Below are positions 1 through 12,524 of a stretch of 64,000 nt of DNA, piece after piece. The stretch is taken from assembly GCA_011033025.1 (NCBI GenBank), contig WFMF01000146.1:333312-397311 (forward strand), read 5' to 3'. The DNA comes from Beroe forskalii (Eukaryota; Ctenophora; Nuda; Beroida; Beroidae). Position 1 is the stretch's first letter. Every line of letters begins with the position of its first letter. The notes beneath the pieces were generated by a model. The model made no database searches. It worked only from the letters and a program-made list of their open reading frames with translations, and was not told the origin of the DNA. Made by a program: the position numbers and the translations under genes.

Positions 1-1703
1 ATTTCCAACCCTCGGCCACGCCCAAATCCCAAGTCTCATAAATGCAGAAAATTGTGACAGTTTTCGTCATTTATGAGACTTGGGATTTGCCAAAACAAAT
101 GGTTATGGTGGCACTAACATACTTTGAAATTTGTTATCCCACCATAATATTGTGTTTTGGAGTGATATTTACGCCAAATCCCAAGTCTCATAGCTTGTTA
201 CAGATTTGTGACACTTTTCGCGCATTTATGAGACTTGGGATTTGGGCGTGGCCGAGGGTTGGAAATGCTTCTGTTGGCCTCCAGAAACTCTCAAATATGT
301 TATCTGACCATAATAATAGGTTAGAGTCGTATATCGCCTCAAATCCCAAGTCTCATAGCACGAGACTTGTGACACATTTGTGACAGTTTTCGCGCATTTA
401 TGAGACTTGGGATTTGGGCGTGGCCAAGGGATGGAAATGGTCCCTTTGGCACTCTGAAACTCTAAAGTATGTTATCCCACCATAATATTGTGTTTTGGAG
501 TGATATTTCGCCTTAAAATCCCAAGTCTCATAGCTTGTTACAGATTTGTGACACTTTTCGCGCATTTATGAGACTTGGGATTTGGGCGTGGCCGAGGTTG
601 AAATGCTTCGTTGGCCTCAGAAACTCTCAAATATGTTATCTGACCATAATAATAGGTTAGGGAGTCGTATATCGCTCAAATCCCCAAGTCTCATAGCACG
701 AGACTTGTGACACATTTGTGACAGTTTTCGCGCATTTATGAGACTTGGGATTTGGGCGTGGCCAAGGGATGGAAATGGTCCCTTGGCACTCTGAAACTCT
801 AAAGTATGTTATCCCACCATAATATTGTGTTTTGGAGTGATATTGCTTTAAAATCCCAAGTCTCATAGCTTGTTACAGATTTGTGACACTTTTCGCGCAT
901 TTATGAGACTTGGGATTTGGGCGTGGCCGAGGGTTGGAAATGCTTCTGTTGGCCTCCAGAAACTCTCAAATATGTTATCTGACCATAATAATAGGTTAGG
1001 GAGTCGTATATCGCCTCAAATCCCCAAGTCTCATAGCACGAGACTTGTGACACATTTGTGACAGTTTTCGCGCATTTATGAGACTTGGGATTTGGGCGTG
1101 GCCAAGGGATGGAAATGGTCCCTTGGCCTCTGAAACTCCTAAAGTATGTTATCCCACCATAATATTGTGTTTTGAGTGATATTTCGCCTTAAAATCCCAA
1201 GTCTCATAGCTTGTGACAGATTTGTGACACTTTTCGCGCATTTATGAGACTTGGGATTTGGGCGTGGCCGAGGGTTGGAAATGCTTCTGTTGGCCTCCAG
1301 AAACTCTCAAATATGTTATCTGACCATAATAATAGGTTAGAGTCGTCGTATATCGCCTCAAATCCCCAAGTCTCATAGCACGAGACTTGTGACACATTTG
1401 TGACAGTTTTCGCGCATTTATGAGACTTGGGATTTGGGCGTGGCCAAGGGATGGAGTGGTCCTTTGGCACTCTGAAACTCTAAAGTATGTTATCCCACCA
1501 AAATATTGTGTTTTGGAGTGATATTTCGCCTTAAAATCCCAAGTCTCATAGCTTGTGACAGATTTGTGACACTTTTCGCGCATTTATGAGACTTGGGATT
1601 TGGGCGTGGCCGAGGGTTGGAAATGCTTCTGTTGGCCTCCAGAAACTCTCAAATATGTTATCTGACCATAATAATAGGTTAGGGAGTCGTATATCGCCCC
1701 AAA
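1..1703. repeat. Dimeric satellite, ~170-bp monomers in ~340-bp dimers
   Basis: The core GCGCATTTATGAGACTTGGG recurs near 220, 393, 560, 730, 897, 1072, 1237, 1411 and 1578, every 165-175 bp. Two monomer types alternate: one reads ACACTTTTCG before the core and CTGTTGGCCTCCAGAAACTC after it, the other ACAGTTTTCG and CCTTTGGCACTCTGAAACTC. The higher-order period is therefore about 340 bp. Each monomer also carries an inverted AAATCCCAAGTCTCATA segment. The array runs off the left edge. Open frames inside it are repeat by-products. Confidence 0.93.
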
Positions 1704-3853
1704 TGCTGCTTCTTTTGAAGTAGGTAATTGGTTGCAAACCATGGCTACTTCTTAATTACAGCTATTATTACAGTTCATGAATATCGTGGCGGTAATTACC
1801 CTAATTACCAAATTATCTACTCAACTCGCACCTCGATTGTTAAGTTAGACACGCCCTACTAGCATTTGGAACAAAGCCAAATACATGTAATTTGACTACA
1901 AATATCCCTGCTGGAAATGGAACTAGGAGTTGCAGTGATAATCATTGGTTTTTGATTACTTATTTCGTCACGATCATTGACATGACTGACTTATGTTGAA
2001 ATTAGAGCATTTGAACTTGTGAGATTTGACCATATAAAGCCATATTACAAACCAGTGAAGTTCAAACGGTGAAATTAATTTTCTTATCTCTCAGTCTCAA
2101 GTTGAAGGTTACGTAATACTGCAATGAAGGGTACAGAATGAATCTAATCTAGTTTTAAGTAGGTATAATAATTTCTGGGAAGGAAGGCATAATTTTGCAT
2201 TCCGATTTCCGTGCTAAAACTACGCAACGAAGTGAAACATATTACAGCATTATGTAATTGGTTCAAGCTGACTTCTTGTTTTCTTGTAATAGAGGTTTTG
2301 TAAACAAGGAAATCAACTGGGCCGATGAATCAAATACCAATATTCCTTTGGAGTTATGACTATTGGAAAAGAGAGCGTCACTGAATGTACTATAACGTAG
2401 TACTGCAGTTGGTGGGTACATAAGTGTATAGTGTATACAGTATACAGTTCATTGTACATACTGACTTATCATCTCTCATTTCCAAGTAATGCAACACCCT
2501 AAATTCATCTAGCGATGCTAAATTCTTGTGTCGGACAAATGTCCGACTACCGTTTGACATGAAATAACAGTGTTTGACAAACAGATTCCGAAAACATTTG
2601 AATCTCACAAACAAACAGACAGACTAGCAGAGTAACAGCCAACAAGCAGACAAACAGACAAATCACAGAGACAGACAGACAACAGTCAAGTGCAGTCAGA
2701 GCACAAACAGACAGACAGACAAGACACGCTTGTAAATGACTTGCCTTCTAAGTTCTAACACGGTATTTACATGTATTGTTGTAGGTCTGATAACTAATTG
2801 ACTCAGACCTTCTCATACTCTCATACCAAATAATAGAGTGATTTACTGCATTGTCATTATTTGAAAGGAGGAGGTAAGCTATGTAGAATGGGTTAGCAGG
2901 AGGTTTAGCGTATTTGAAAGGAGGGGGTAAGCCTTGTAGAAGCCATGTAGAATGGAGGTTTAGCGTGTTTGAAAGGAGGGGGTGAAGGAGGGTAGGCGGG
3001 ACCGGCGTGACCGGGGGAGGCTTTATCCCACGGTATTATGTATACAGTAAACTACATATTCAAGGATAGAAGAAATGCAATGTTCGATAAGACGAAGTGG
3101 GGTGGAAAACTGCATATTCTAAAATAGAAGAATATGCCCGATATGGGTTAGTTCTCTGTCACTAGTCACTATTGGAGATAGAGTTATAAATAGTACCTAG
3201 AAATAGGGAGAAAAGAATCATATTCTCTGTGTATCACGGTCACTTGTCATGTTGGGTAGTGCTCCGAAATAGAGAAAAGATAAAAATAGGATAAAAGAAT
3301 CATAGCTTTGAAATTAGATGATCAACTAGTCAGTAGTAGACAGCTTACACTCGGACCTAGAGGCGTTTTACAACAAAAAAACAATTTTTTTAGCACCTAA
3401 AATAGCCGAGACTGTATTTCAACGAATGATTGGACGACATGGGTTTTGTTTACATCACATTAGAAGCGCCTGGAACACGAGAAAAAAACGCTATTTTGGA
3501 ATTTTCTACTATTCTATATATCCAGGAGACGGCATGATAAATGAAATCATTCCTGAAATACTGCCAAAATACGAGTAGTAAAGTCCAAAGCTTTATCGAT
3601 ACAGAGTTTTATGGGCATTATTTGATAAACATAACGTAAATATACAGAAAAATATCACTTCTCTATATTTCGAAGATTGGTTTATGATGAGGGAAGATAC
3701 AGTGAATCTTCAGCAGTTACCCCCCAGATGCGATGTCAACTGTCTCTATACAAGAGTACAGGTAGGTAGCTTGGGTGTTTTGTCTCAATACATCAGCAGG
3801 TGGCAAGAGAATGGTAGGTAATGGCTATCCTGGCCCCTCATTTGATGAAAACT
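1704..3853. other. Gene-poor stretch with simple repeats
   Basis: No exon is recognisable on either strand. It holds an ACAG/ACAAACAG-rich tract at about 2600-2730 and three imperfect copies of a TTTGAAAGGAGGGGGTAAGC unit at about 2861-2985. The third repeat of the carrier gene to the right should lie here or beyond the left edge, but no P-x-[DE]-x-x-[RK] signature was found on the minus strand. Confidence 0.5.
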
Positions 3854-3921
3854 TTATACGAATTTCACTTGTTTACACTTACTGGGTATGAAGCTAGTGT
3901 GTTTCGCTTGTTTACACTTAC

Positions 3922-4029
3922 TGGGTATGAAGCTGGTCTCCCGGAACTGCGGATCAAAGAGGCTGTATCCGATCTGAGCTGACTTCAAGTCCTCGTAGAT
4001 AAGGAAGTACAACCCGAACTCTACGGAAC
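3922..4029 (-). CDS. Mitochondrial carrier (SLC25A33/A36-like), exon 6
   Basis: Minus-strand exon with acceptor TTCAG at 4030-4034 and donor GTAAGT ending at 3916. It joins in phase to the exon at 4904-4998 and encodes GSVEFGLYFLIYEDLKSAQ, which matches the even-numbered transmembrane helix that closes carrier repeat 2 in SLC25A36. Odd point: if the donor is not used, the frame stays open across a 37-bp tandem duplication to a TAA at 3854-3856, giving a short C-terminus. The third carrier repeat is not seen to the left, so the gene is either incomplete in this window or truncated. Confidence 0.75.
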
Positions 4030-4903
4030 CTGAAGGGGGAGAAGTTACTATGGTTATGGGGGTGGTAGCTATGGTAGCTATGGTTATCTCTTTATCTGGA
4101 CTAATTGCGTCCAGGCCCGTAGGCAGGGGGAGGGCCGTAGGGCCTGCGGCCCCCCTCGGAAAAATGGAAACCTCACAAAATCTTGCTATGATTTCAAAGA
4201 ATATCGTAATATTCGATAAAATTGATATATTTGACCCCAGAAAAAAGTATAGAGCACCCTATCTTCAAAATTTTTCCGGGGATTGCGTCCTACAATCAGG
4301 TGCGTCCTACAATCAGCTGGTATGTCAGGTGCTTGCGTTAATTACTTCAGGCAATATCAACACCTTAAGAAGGGGCACCTAACATGTCCCCGACAAGCCT
4401 TCTCAACCGGTACTCAGTGACCCACAGTGTATGATTGGAAATAAACTGCTTGATACCACGTCATGGTGATGTTTCCTACCTAAAATTAAAAGTTTCCGCG
4501 CCTCCAATGAGTCCAATTTCTTATTCATGAATTAGCAATAGATCAATAAGGCGCAGCCAAATCTCCTATTGTTAATAAATCAGGTCGTTAACTGCGCACT
4601 AAGTTTCATGGGGCTCAGGCGCCGTCGAATTCCCACTTTCCAACGTTTTTTGTCTTTGTTTCCTTTTCCTAGTCTCCATCTCCAGTGCCACGTTTCAGTC
4701 TAGATTTGTTTCTTTCAAACTTTCCAAGTTTCCAACCCTACGTCAATCTTCTTGTCTTTGTTTTCCTTTCCTAGAATCATTATTACATCGGAGTTCTATC
4801 ACCGAGCACCACAGTTTCGCGAATACTAATTGCGTAAGAATATTTCACCAATATCAATACTTAGTCTATATATTCATATAGGTCAATAAATGTAATAACG
4901 TAC

Positions 4904-4998
4904 CGACAACGCTGGCTGTAGCCCCTCTCAAGAAGGCCCTTAGACCACCTCTCCGCCACAAACTCTTTGTAGTGTCTAACACATTCTTCCGTGTACAC
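4904..4998 (-). CDS. Mitochondrial carrier, exon 5
   Basis: Minus-strand exon with acceptor TTTCAG on its right and donor GTACGT on its left. It reads CTRKNVLDTTKSLWRRGG and then LRAFLRGATASVV. The [WF]RREG..AF[LY]RG pattern is the matrix-loop signature found in every mitochondrial carrier repeat. It enters with one base and leaves with one base, matching its neighbours at 11673-11754 and 3922-4029. The intron to the right is about 6.7 kb and contains the foldback element at 5103-6287. Confidence 0.85.
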
Positions 4999-5102
4999 CT
5001 GAAACGATAGAATTAGATACTCTCATTACCATAAGGAAGTATGGAAATGCCAAAAACTAACGGTGGGCTTTGGAACAAAATATAATCAGTACAAATCATA
5101 CG

Positions 5103-6287
5103 GGCACATTACCACTTATGCAAACCGCCGATTCGGCGCCGATAAGCGCCGAATCGGCGCCTATAGGCGCCTATAAGTTTTTTTCGGCGCCGAATCGGCG
5201 CCTATAGGCGGTTCGCTTTTCGGCGCCTAGGCGCCGAAAATTGACATTTTCCACTTTTTCGGCGGTCATCGGCGCCTATAGGCGCCGATAAGCGCCGATA
5301 TGCGCCTATGCACCGCCCATCGGCGCCGTCGGCGCTTTTCGACCGCTGATCGGCGCCTAAGTTTTCAACCGCGTATAGGCGCCTAGGCGCCTATAGGCGC
5401 CGATACCGCTTCTTCGTCCCCGGCGATGTCTCTATGCATCGGCGCCTATAGGCGCCGATTTTGCCTTCTAGCAATCTGTGTTTTTCCACCTTTTTTCGGC
5501 GCCTATAGGCGCCTATAGGCGCCTATGAATCAAAACAGTCGTAAATTGGCGTGTGCTGTCGTTTCACGGTATGTCAAGCCAGGGTTAGGGTTTGGGTTAG
5601 GGTTTGGGGTTTCAGGTTAGGGTTTTGGGTTTGGGTTTGGGGTTAGGGTTAGGGTTGGGTTTAGATAATGGTTTGGGTTGGGTTTTAAACCCTTTGGGTT
5701 AACCCCAACCTTAACCCAAACCCTAACCCTAACCCCAACCTTAACCCCAACCCCAACCCCAACCCCAACCCCAACCCTAACCCCAACCCCAACGTTGTTG
5801 GGGGCCAATTTAGGACTGCTTCAATTTATCGGCGCCTATAGGCGCCTATAGAATTTAGGTCGATGAATGTAGGTCATTGACTCGGAGCTCAGCTAATAAA
5901 ACTCATCCTCCCCAGTTCAGGATTGTCTTAATTCATCGAAAAAAAGAGGATGAACACAGGTTGCTAGAAATCAATATCGGCGCCTATAGGCGCCTATAGG
6001 CGCCGAAATATAGGCGCCGATGGCGTCAAAAAGCATGACGGCGCCGATAGGCGGTCCATAGGCGCTTATCGGCGCTTATCGGCGCCTATAGGCGCCGATG
6101 ACCGCCGAAAAAATGAAAAATGTCAGTTATAGGCGCCTATAGGCGCCGAAAAGCGGCACCGCCTATAGGCGCCGAATCGGCGCCGAAAAAAACTTATAGG
6201 CGCCTATAGGCGCCTATAGGCGCCTATAGGCGCCGATTCGGCGCCTATAGGCGCCGAATCGGCGGTTTGCTCAAGTGGTAATGTGCC
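5103..6287. mobile_element. Foldback DNA transposon built of GGCGCC palindromes
   Basis: The left end starts GGCACATTACCACTTATGCA and the right end is its reverse complement (TGCTCAAGTGGTAATGTGCC with two mismatches). An exact 8-bp target-site duplication ATCATACG lies at 5095-5102 and 6288-6295. The long arms are mostly GGCGCCTATAGGCGCC-type palindromes. The centre (about 5580-5800) is TTAGGG/TTTGGGG-like sequence on both strands. No transposase is encoded. Eight-base duplications are known for hAT, P and Merlin elements; termini starting GG would fit Merlin, but the family is not settled. Confidence 0.9.
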
Positions 6288-6959
6288 ATCATACGTACAG
6301 TGTACTCAGTACCCCTCATTGCAAACTGCACAATAACACAAGCAGCACTCCTTAACATAAGAGGAGCTTTTTCGTGAAATTAGTGACATTAAAACTTTTC
6401 TGAATGTGAGTACTCACAGGGACCTGGATAGCAACAAATACATAACAATTCAAGTGTACCAAGAGTCCATGGATCTTTCGTAACGCTTTGCATTTCTTCA
6501 GGACAATATTTCAAATTGAATTTCCATTTTGATGGAGTACCCTAGTTTGCAGTATCAAATAGAAGGGGGAGACAGTTTAATTTTTTGAATTTCTGAGTTT
6601 TTAACATGATGGGGGACAGTTCTTTATCACTCTCCCATGTATGATATTTTGAAAAAGAACAATGAAAACTAATTAGATTTTAACATTTTTCGAAGCAACA
6701 TTCCCCTAGCTTATTACCTAGATATGAAACACCCAATTAAAGTTTTTGGAAATTAAAAACCTACACCGGGGACAGCAATAACAGCCCCCCCCCCCTATAT
6801 TTGTATTCATAGATTTTGTGGAAAATTTTCGATACAGCAGTTTACAGTAGAAAATATATTTTAAACAATGTCCGAGCGATGAATTTCTTTTCTAATTTCA
6901 ATACAGTACTGTAATAGATTCCAAGAGTTGTCTTTTGAACCATGAGATGAAATTGGAAA

Positions 6960-7095
6960 GGGATCGTTCATAATATAAATCAATCAGCCGAGGGAGAGAG
7001 GGGTTGGACTGCATAATATTTTTCAGGAAGGGTTTGAGCCATGGTCACCGAAGGGGGATTGAAAACATTTGACTACGCAATATGTAACGATCCTT
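6960..7095. repeat. Diverged PIF/Harbinger-like MITE
   Basis: GGATCGTTCATAATAT on the left pairs with ATATGTAACGATCC on the right. These resemble the termini of the cleaner copy at 36998-37159 (GGGATCGTTCACATATTACG). It is non-coding. Confidence 0.6.
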
Positions 7096-8461
7096 CATTC
7101 ATGGGACTACACGGCCAGGCCCCCCCCCCCTAGTTTTGAAAAGCCCCCCCCCCCCCTAGAAAAATCTTAGAGGGGACGGCTAATTCAAATAATAAAAGTA
7201 AAAGTACAGTGAATAAAACATGAAGTGAATAGAATATGAAGTTAGAAATGAAGCCACAGGATTCAAGAGTAATACTTCACACAAGGGCTTGGAAGGGCAC
7301 AGGGTTCAGGGTGAAAATTGATAAGTAGATTTTAATCTCATGTTAAGGCATGAGAATTCCATGAACTTTACCAGCGATAATCCTTCAACAACTGGCACTA
7401 GTTCAACAACAGACTACCTCAAACTTGGAACCGGTTCTTGGCACTGGTTTACAAAATGAATTTCGGTAATTTGATACGTATTTACACCATCCACCACCTC
7501 CAACCCAGCCGACACTCTAACCGGGCTCATGTTGCCAGCAACGGAGCTCCATGCAGCAAGTTATGAGTCATGGTTTGGGTACTGGGCAACTCATGTTTGT
7601 TTGGAGTCCACGTTCGCTGGTTGCAACACCAGAGCTAATATCCTTGGGCTAATCCTTGGGCTACCCGGGCGAGTGCTGCACCGTGCTGGATATTTGGATA
7701 TTCCCATCACGTACACTAATTACTGGGTGCACCACGTTCTGTAATTAATGAGGAGAAAGATTTCTTATTAGGCAATAAACCACCAATAGATTAATTTGGG
7801 AGGCTTCCATTTGACCTTTTTTCACGTGTTTTTAACAAGGAAATTCTAGAATTAATTATAGGCTTACGTACTTTTCCAATATCAATTATCAGCAAAAAAA
7901 ACTAACAGTATTACCCTCGTTAATGAACCTGGATCATCGGACACAGAAACCCCGAGAGACCGATTATCTGACTGAAATTAAGTCCTATACTGAGATTTCA
8001 ATATTTTAGTCACTAAATTACTGAAATTCCCAATTTACGAGACTTTATTGGTCCCATTCGTGACCTGGTTAGTTATTTACTCGCTCATTATCAACTGATC
8101 AGCTGAGAATGCGATAATATCGTATTAGTACTTGATTACATGATTTTAAATAATCAGTAAGATGTGACTTAAGTATCTTTTAAAACTGCAGCGTGCATAC
8201 CACTTTTACATGAATTTAAAACAGTCGCACGATAGCACAGATATTGCAGACAAGAAACATGCTATGATGAAATGAACTCACTTATTAACATGTCACATAT
8301 CGTTCTAGAACACAAATCTTGTTCCACATAAAATAATAATTCATCCAATAGATCTTTCCTGACCGACATTAGTTGAATGACAAATCTTTTGTTTATTAAT
8401 TAAACTATTGATAAATAATTATAACTCGGATTTTGCCTCCTGCCTGATAGTATTATTACAG

Positions 8462-8605
8462 TACTAGCAGGCCCGTTGGGCCTGCAAAAACACAGCTCAC
8501 CCGGCGCTGCTACGCAGCACCTCGTTCGCAAGTTTTAAACACTGCCATTCGAATTGATTGGATACGTTTTACCGCATCAAAAAATTCCTATTAGATCGAA
8601 AGTCA
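8462..8605. repeat. Dispersed repeat with two hairpins, copy 1
   Basis: It contains GCAGGCCCGTTGGGCCTGC and GCTGCTACGCAGC, both perfect hairpins, followed by ACCTCGTTCG and TTTTACCGCATCAAAAAA. The same series occurs at 9253-9385. The conserved hairpins in an AT-rich background suggest the end of a mobile element of unknown class. Confidence 0.7.
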
Positions 8606-9252
8606 ACAGTTATGTGCAAAAAATCAAAAAAAAATATGAAGGAGCAGAGTGGAAAATAGATCGAATTCGTCGGTTAGTCTTAGACGTGCTAAACCATGCG
8701 AGTTTTGTTCTAGCGTTCCGTTTCGATTGCAAGATGTTGTAAATTCTGATAACTGATTCTCATACTGACACTGACATTGGATAATTTTGTTTTGTTCACC
8801 GGCGAGGAACTGTCTTTGAAATGTGCTACAACTACATTCGACTCGATTGAATTGTGCACACCTTGTAACCTTAACAGTAAATTTCACAACTGCAGTTACT
8901 GCTTTTTTACCAGACTCAACTTTGATTATCGACCAACTTCTGCCCCAATGAAAGCAATCCATCTGGAATATCTTCCGTTGTTCAAGTTATGCCCATTCTC
9001 CATCTTAAGGAAACGTCAAAAAATTTTTCAAAAACTACAGCGCAGCATTCAACAGTAGTAGCGTAATGGGAAGCACTCGCATAGAACTGATCATAATCTG
9101 CACGTGCAGAATATCTGTATCCATAGCAACGGCGCGACTTAGCTCGGTTAAGCCTTCGTTTCCCTTGATATTTTCTTGGCAAGCTCAAATCTAAACTGTG
9201 CGCCCGCACAGACATTATTCACGTGCTCTTACGAAATTATATATAAGAAGAC

Positions 9253-9385
9253 TAGAATGCCCGTTGGGCCTGCTAATACACAGCTCACTCGGCGCTGCTA
9301 CGCAGCACCTCGTTCGAAAATATCAGATCAGCTGAATACTTTTTACCGCATCAAAAAACTCCGATCCGTTCAAAAGTTAAACATC
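9253..9385. repeat. Dispersed repeat with two hairpins, copy 2
   Basis: Direct copy of 8462-8605. It shares CCCGTTGGGCCTGC, CGGCGCTGCTACGCAGCACC and TTTTTACCGCATCAAAAAAC. The upstream G of the first hairpin arm is altered (AATGCCC in place of CAGGCCC). Most differences fall outside the hairpins. Confidence 0.7.
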
Positions 9386-11574
9386 ACAACGTAATCAAAA
9401 CACCATTAACAGAAATGAGCGCGCGCACAATTCTCCGTGCACGTGTCACCATGGTTACCCGCACAAATCGTAATGCGCGCGCGTTCCGAAGATGTTTACG
9501 CCGTTACGCACAAACAGAAAAACAGAGGTTGCGAAATTATATTAGAGATATAAAACATTGGCAAGCCGCTCAGCGCTCCCTATGATATTATTATGCCGAC
9601 ATATTTTAAACACAAGTTAAGCTCACTTTAAGCACTATCGTACCTGTTAAACTCGAGATAATTGCCTGACCACGTACGGTTGGCGCGTATTTCCTCGAGT
9701 TTATACCTAGATCAACAGAGGTGTGCCTTCTGGAGTGATTGAGTAATGATACTGATATAGTTGATAATTGATCCTCTCTTTCTGTTGGGTCCCAGCAAAT
9801 ACAATTAAACACGTTAGTTGTTTAATGTTTATTAATACTCTCAGCAGAAGGTCCTATCAAGTTTCTATAATTCTACTAGCACTTCGACAATACACGGAAC
9901 TTTCTATTTAAATTCTTGCAGTAACGCAGTTAAAATACATTCTATTTTAATACTCGTATATAACTATTGATGACTTTATTTGGCATAACAATTTTAAAAA
10001 CAGTCAGAATTATTATTCGTATGTATTTCAGACTATGTTGGTCATTACATAGATATGTTAATATTTCAACAGGTCAAGAATATTCTAGTCCGCCTTTCTA
10101 AGTGGTCAATTTTCCATTTTAAAGCGAGAATATGACGTCACCCTTTTCCCGTGCCCTTCAGGATATGTCCCATTCAGTTGACACCTCCAGCAAAGACTTG
10201 ATAACAGCTGACATGAGGACAAGTCACATTAAAGCTATTGTAAAATTGGTAGAAAGTAGTTGTGAAATTAACTTTTTCAATGCATCGCGTTCATTATCAG
10301 AGAGAACCTCAGGGGAGCTTTCAATCAATACCCCAGGGGCATGGCTTTCACTCAAAATCATGGAGTGAATAATCACTCTTCTCTCATAACCCTGAGATAT
10401 GGACTGATATTACTACAGCACTTCTGTACTGTGGTTCGTAGATAAAAATACAGCAAGGTACTGCACAATTCAGCCATCGTAAAATATCATTAATAAGGTT
10501 CCTTTGCTTTCTCCATTCAAAGTATGCAGAGAAAAACTTCTGGTCACCTAGAACCGAACAGGCCGTCGTTCCGATGCATATTAGTGCATACAAAACTCGG
10601 CTTCTCCTCGCCAGAATGCAATATAAGATAGATACATGTAAGCATGCATATATCAATGCTGTCCAAAGTATATTATATAGAGATATAGGCATTACTAATG
10701 TTTCCTGTATGTGTCGAGACACACAGGGTATTAAAGTACGTATAACATTGCGCATATTATCATACAACTCAAGTTGGTAACATGCATATTTAAATCATGG
10801 ACCTGGCAGCCTCGTTTAAATTATAGAGAAAAGGTGCAATTGCCTTGCATGATGCTGTCGTAAATCCAAGTCTTATCGATAGATAATAAATAAATTTATG
10901 AGTAAATTCGCAGCGTTTATGGGCAATTTATTGGGTTTTATTGATGTATTTGAATTTAAATACATCAATTTGAATTTAAACTTGAATTTGAAACTATCTT
11001 CTACACCCAACTGTGTAATACACAGAAGGGTGATAATTATAATGATTAATTAATTAATTATGATGATTGCTGATTGGAATATGTGAATGGAATCTTGTTT
11101 CTGACAACCAACCCGGTTTCGGGGCATCCACTAATCGAAGATTTGTAATTAGAGAGCCACTACTAAAAAGTGTTGTACCTAATATCATAGCATTTGCATA
11201 ATTTTGAGTGGGACAAGACAGTTTGAATTTCAAACAAAACATTGCACACCATAATAGAATTTATAGCGATGACTTTTAAACAAACAATGGCTTAATGGTT
11301 TAAATCTAATTTTACAATTTGAAACAGATGGCCATAGAATCATGTAACAAACAAATAATACAAGACATTAACAATACAATACCGCCAATTTCAACTGAAA
11401 TTCAATTTAAAAATGCACTGGCTTAGAACCAAAATATTATAAGTAGGTCTGTGGGTACCTACCAACAAATAACAATACAAAATCAGGCGTTTATAATGGG
11501 GTCACTGCATTTAAAATCATTATAGCACAAGGTTTAGTCATTACTCAGTACAGTGTAATAGGATTAAAGATGAG

Positions 11575-11665
11575 GATTATAGTTACTGAGGATAACTGAG
11601 GATTACTGAGGATAACTGAGAATTACTGAAGATTACTGAGGATTACTGAGGATTTCTGAAGATAT
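11575..11665. repeat. 12-bp tandem repeat, GAGGATTACTGA type
   Basis: About seven imperfect copies of GAGGATTACTGA or GAGGATAACTGA end a few bases from the donor side of the minus-strand exon at 11673-11754. Confidence 0.85.
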
Positions 11666-11672
11666 CACTTAC

Positions 11673-11754
11673 ACTTGCTCGTCCAGCTGCAGCTTTGTCT
11701 TGACCACCCAGAATGGATTCATCGCCAGAGCGTTGATCACCCCAGCAACAGTGC
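11673..11754 (-). CDS. Mitochondrial carrier, exon 4
   Basis: Minus-strand exon between acceptor TTTCAG (right) and donor GTAAGT (left). It encodes TVAGVINALAMNPFWVVKTK followed by LQLDEQV. NPFWVVKTKLQL is the repeat-2 signature of the SLC25A33/A36/Rim2 group, where the second signature has W in place of the usual acidic residue (compare NPIWLIKTRLQL in vertebrate SLC25A36). Phases match the exons on both sides. Confidence 0.9.
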
Positions 11755-11994
11755 CTGAAATCCAGTTCAATAACAGGCATGTTTGCTTACGTGGTAAAAT
11801 GGCACTGATTTACAAACATTAGCCATTGACTGAATCTTAAGGTGAGATATATCGATGGGTTGTACTCCTTGATTATACTATGATCTTATGATGAAGGATT
11901 ACTAAAATAGGGTAAAATATAGGCTACAAGTACAGATTTTCCAGCAGAAAGGAACAAATTTAAGATACTCTTTAATAATGAAGCTTCACTTTAC

Positions 11995-12131
11995 CTGCAG
12001 TAAGATTGACAACTTGCCCTTGGGAGCACACATTCTTAAGATGTTTCCTGCACTGTGCATTAGCTGCAAAGAACAGAGCCTTGCTGGGGACTACAGCTGC
12101 CAAGGATGGAGTTAGACCTTTGAACAGAGAC
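11995..12131 (-). CDS. Mitochondrial carrier, exon 3
   Basis: Minus-strand exon with acceptor CCCACAG (right) and donor GTAAAG (left). It encodes SLFKGLTPSLAAVVPSKALF and continues FAANAQCRKHLKNV. SLF[KR]GL.P.L..V.PS[KR]A..FA is a strong match to the second helix of carrier repeat 1 in the SLC25A33/A36 group. It joins the exon at 12348-12524 within an Arg codon. Confidence 0.92.
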
Positions 12132-12347
12132 CTGTGGGATTTTTATTTCATTAAAACTAATCTTCATTATTGTGGTAATTCAGCAACAATAGTATTTTTT
12201 TAATTTAAAATCACAAATAGTATACACATCAAATTATACATTGTCACTCGCCCTATATAAAATATTGTGGCAAGAATATTGGTATTGAAGAATAATTGGC
12301 AAATAATAAATCCTTTTCCTGACACATTTGGCTACTTAATAAAGTAC

Positions 12348-12524
12348 CTGTATCCCTCCTTTTTGACAATCTCTAACCATACAGTTCTGAAACTGTTCTC
12401 ATTTATACACTTGGCTTGAACTGCTTTTGTTGATTTCAAGGAATATGTGGAGATAGATGATTGTCGGCGAGTTTTCAACAATTCAATAGGTGATGTTACT
12501 ATGACACCAATAGAACCACCAATT
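12348..12524 (-). CDS. Mitochondrial carrier, exon 2
   Basis: Minus-strand exon with acceptor TTTTCAG (right) and donor GTACTT (left). It encodes IGGSIGVIVTSPIELLKTR, the first transmembrane helix with the P-x-[DE]-x-x-K carrier signature, then a Ser/Lys-rich loop and FRTVWLEIVKKEGYR, the matrix helix with its EGY/EG motif. Carriers of this family are six-helix proteins of the inner mitochondrial membrane. The A33/A36 members move pyrimidine nucleotides; that substrate is inferred from family resemblance only. Confidence 0.92.

Larger units (their letters stand above)
6300..11672. other. Large intron of the carrier gene, with repeats
   Basis: No exon was recognised. It contains a diverged MITE at 6960-7095, poly-C runs at 6784-6794 and 7120-7157, and the direct-repeat pair at about 8.46 and 9.25 kb. 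The remainder shows nothing recognisable. Confidence 0.5.

Noticed and set aside
1..1703. CRISPR-like regularly spaced repeats
   Set aside because: The units are ~170 bp and the spacers are themselves conserved, so this is a satellite in a eukaryotic genome.
5580..5800. Telomere or interstitial telomeric repeat
   Set aside because: The TTAGGG/TTTGGGG-like units are irregular, occur on both strands and sit at the centre of a foldback element with target-site duplications.
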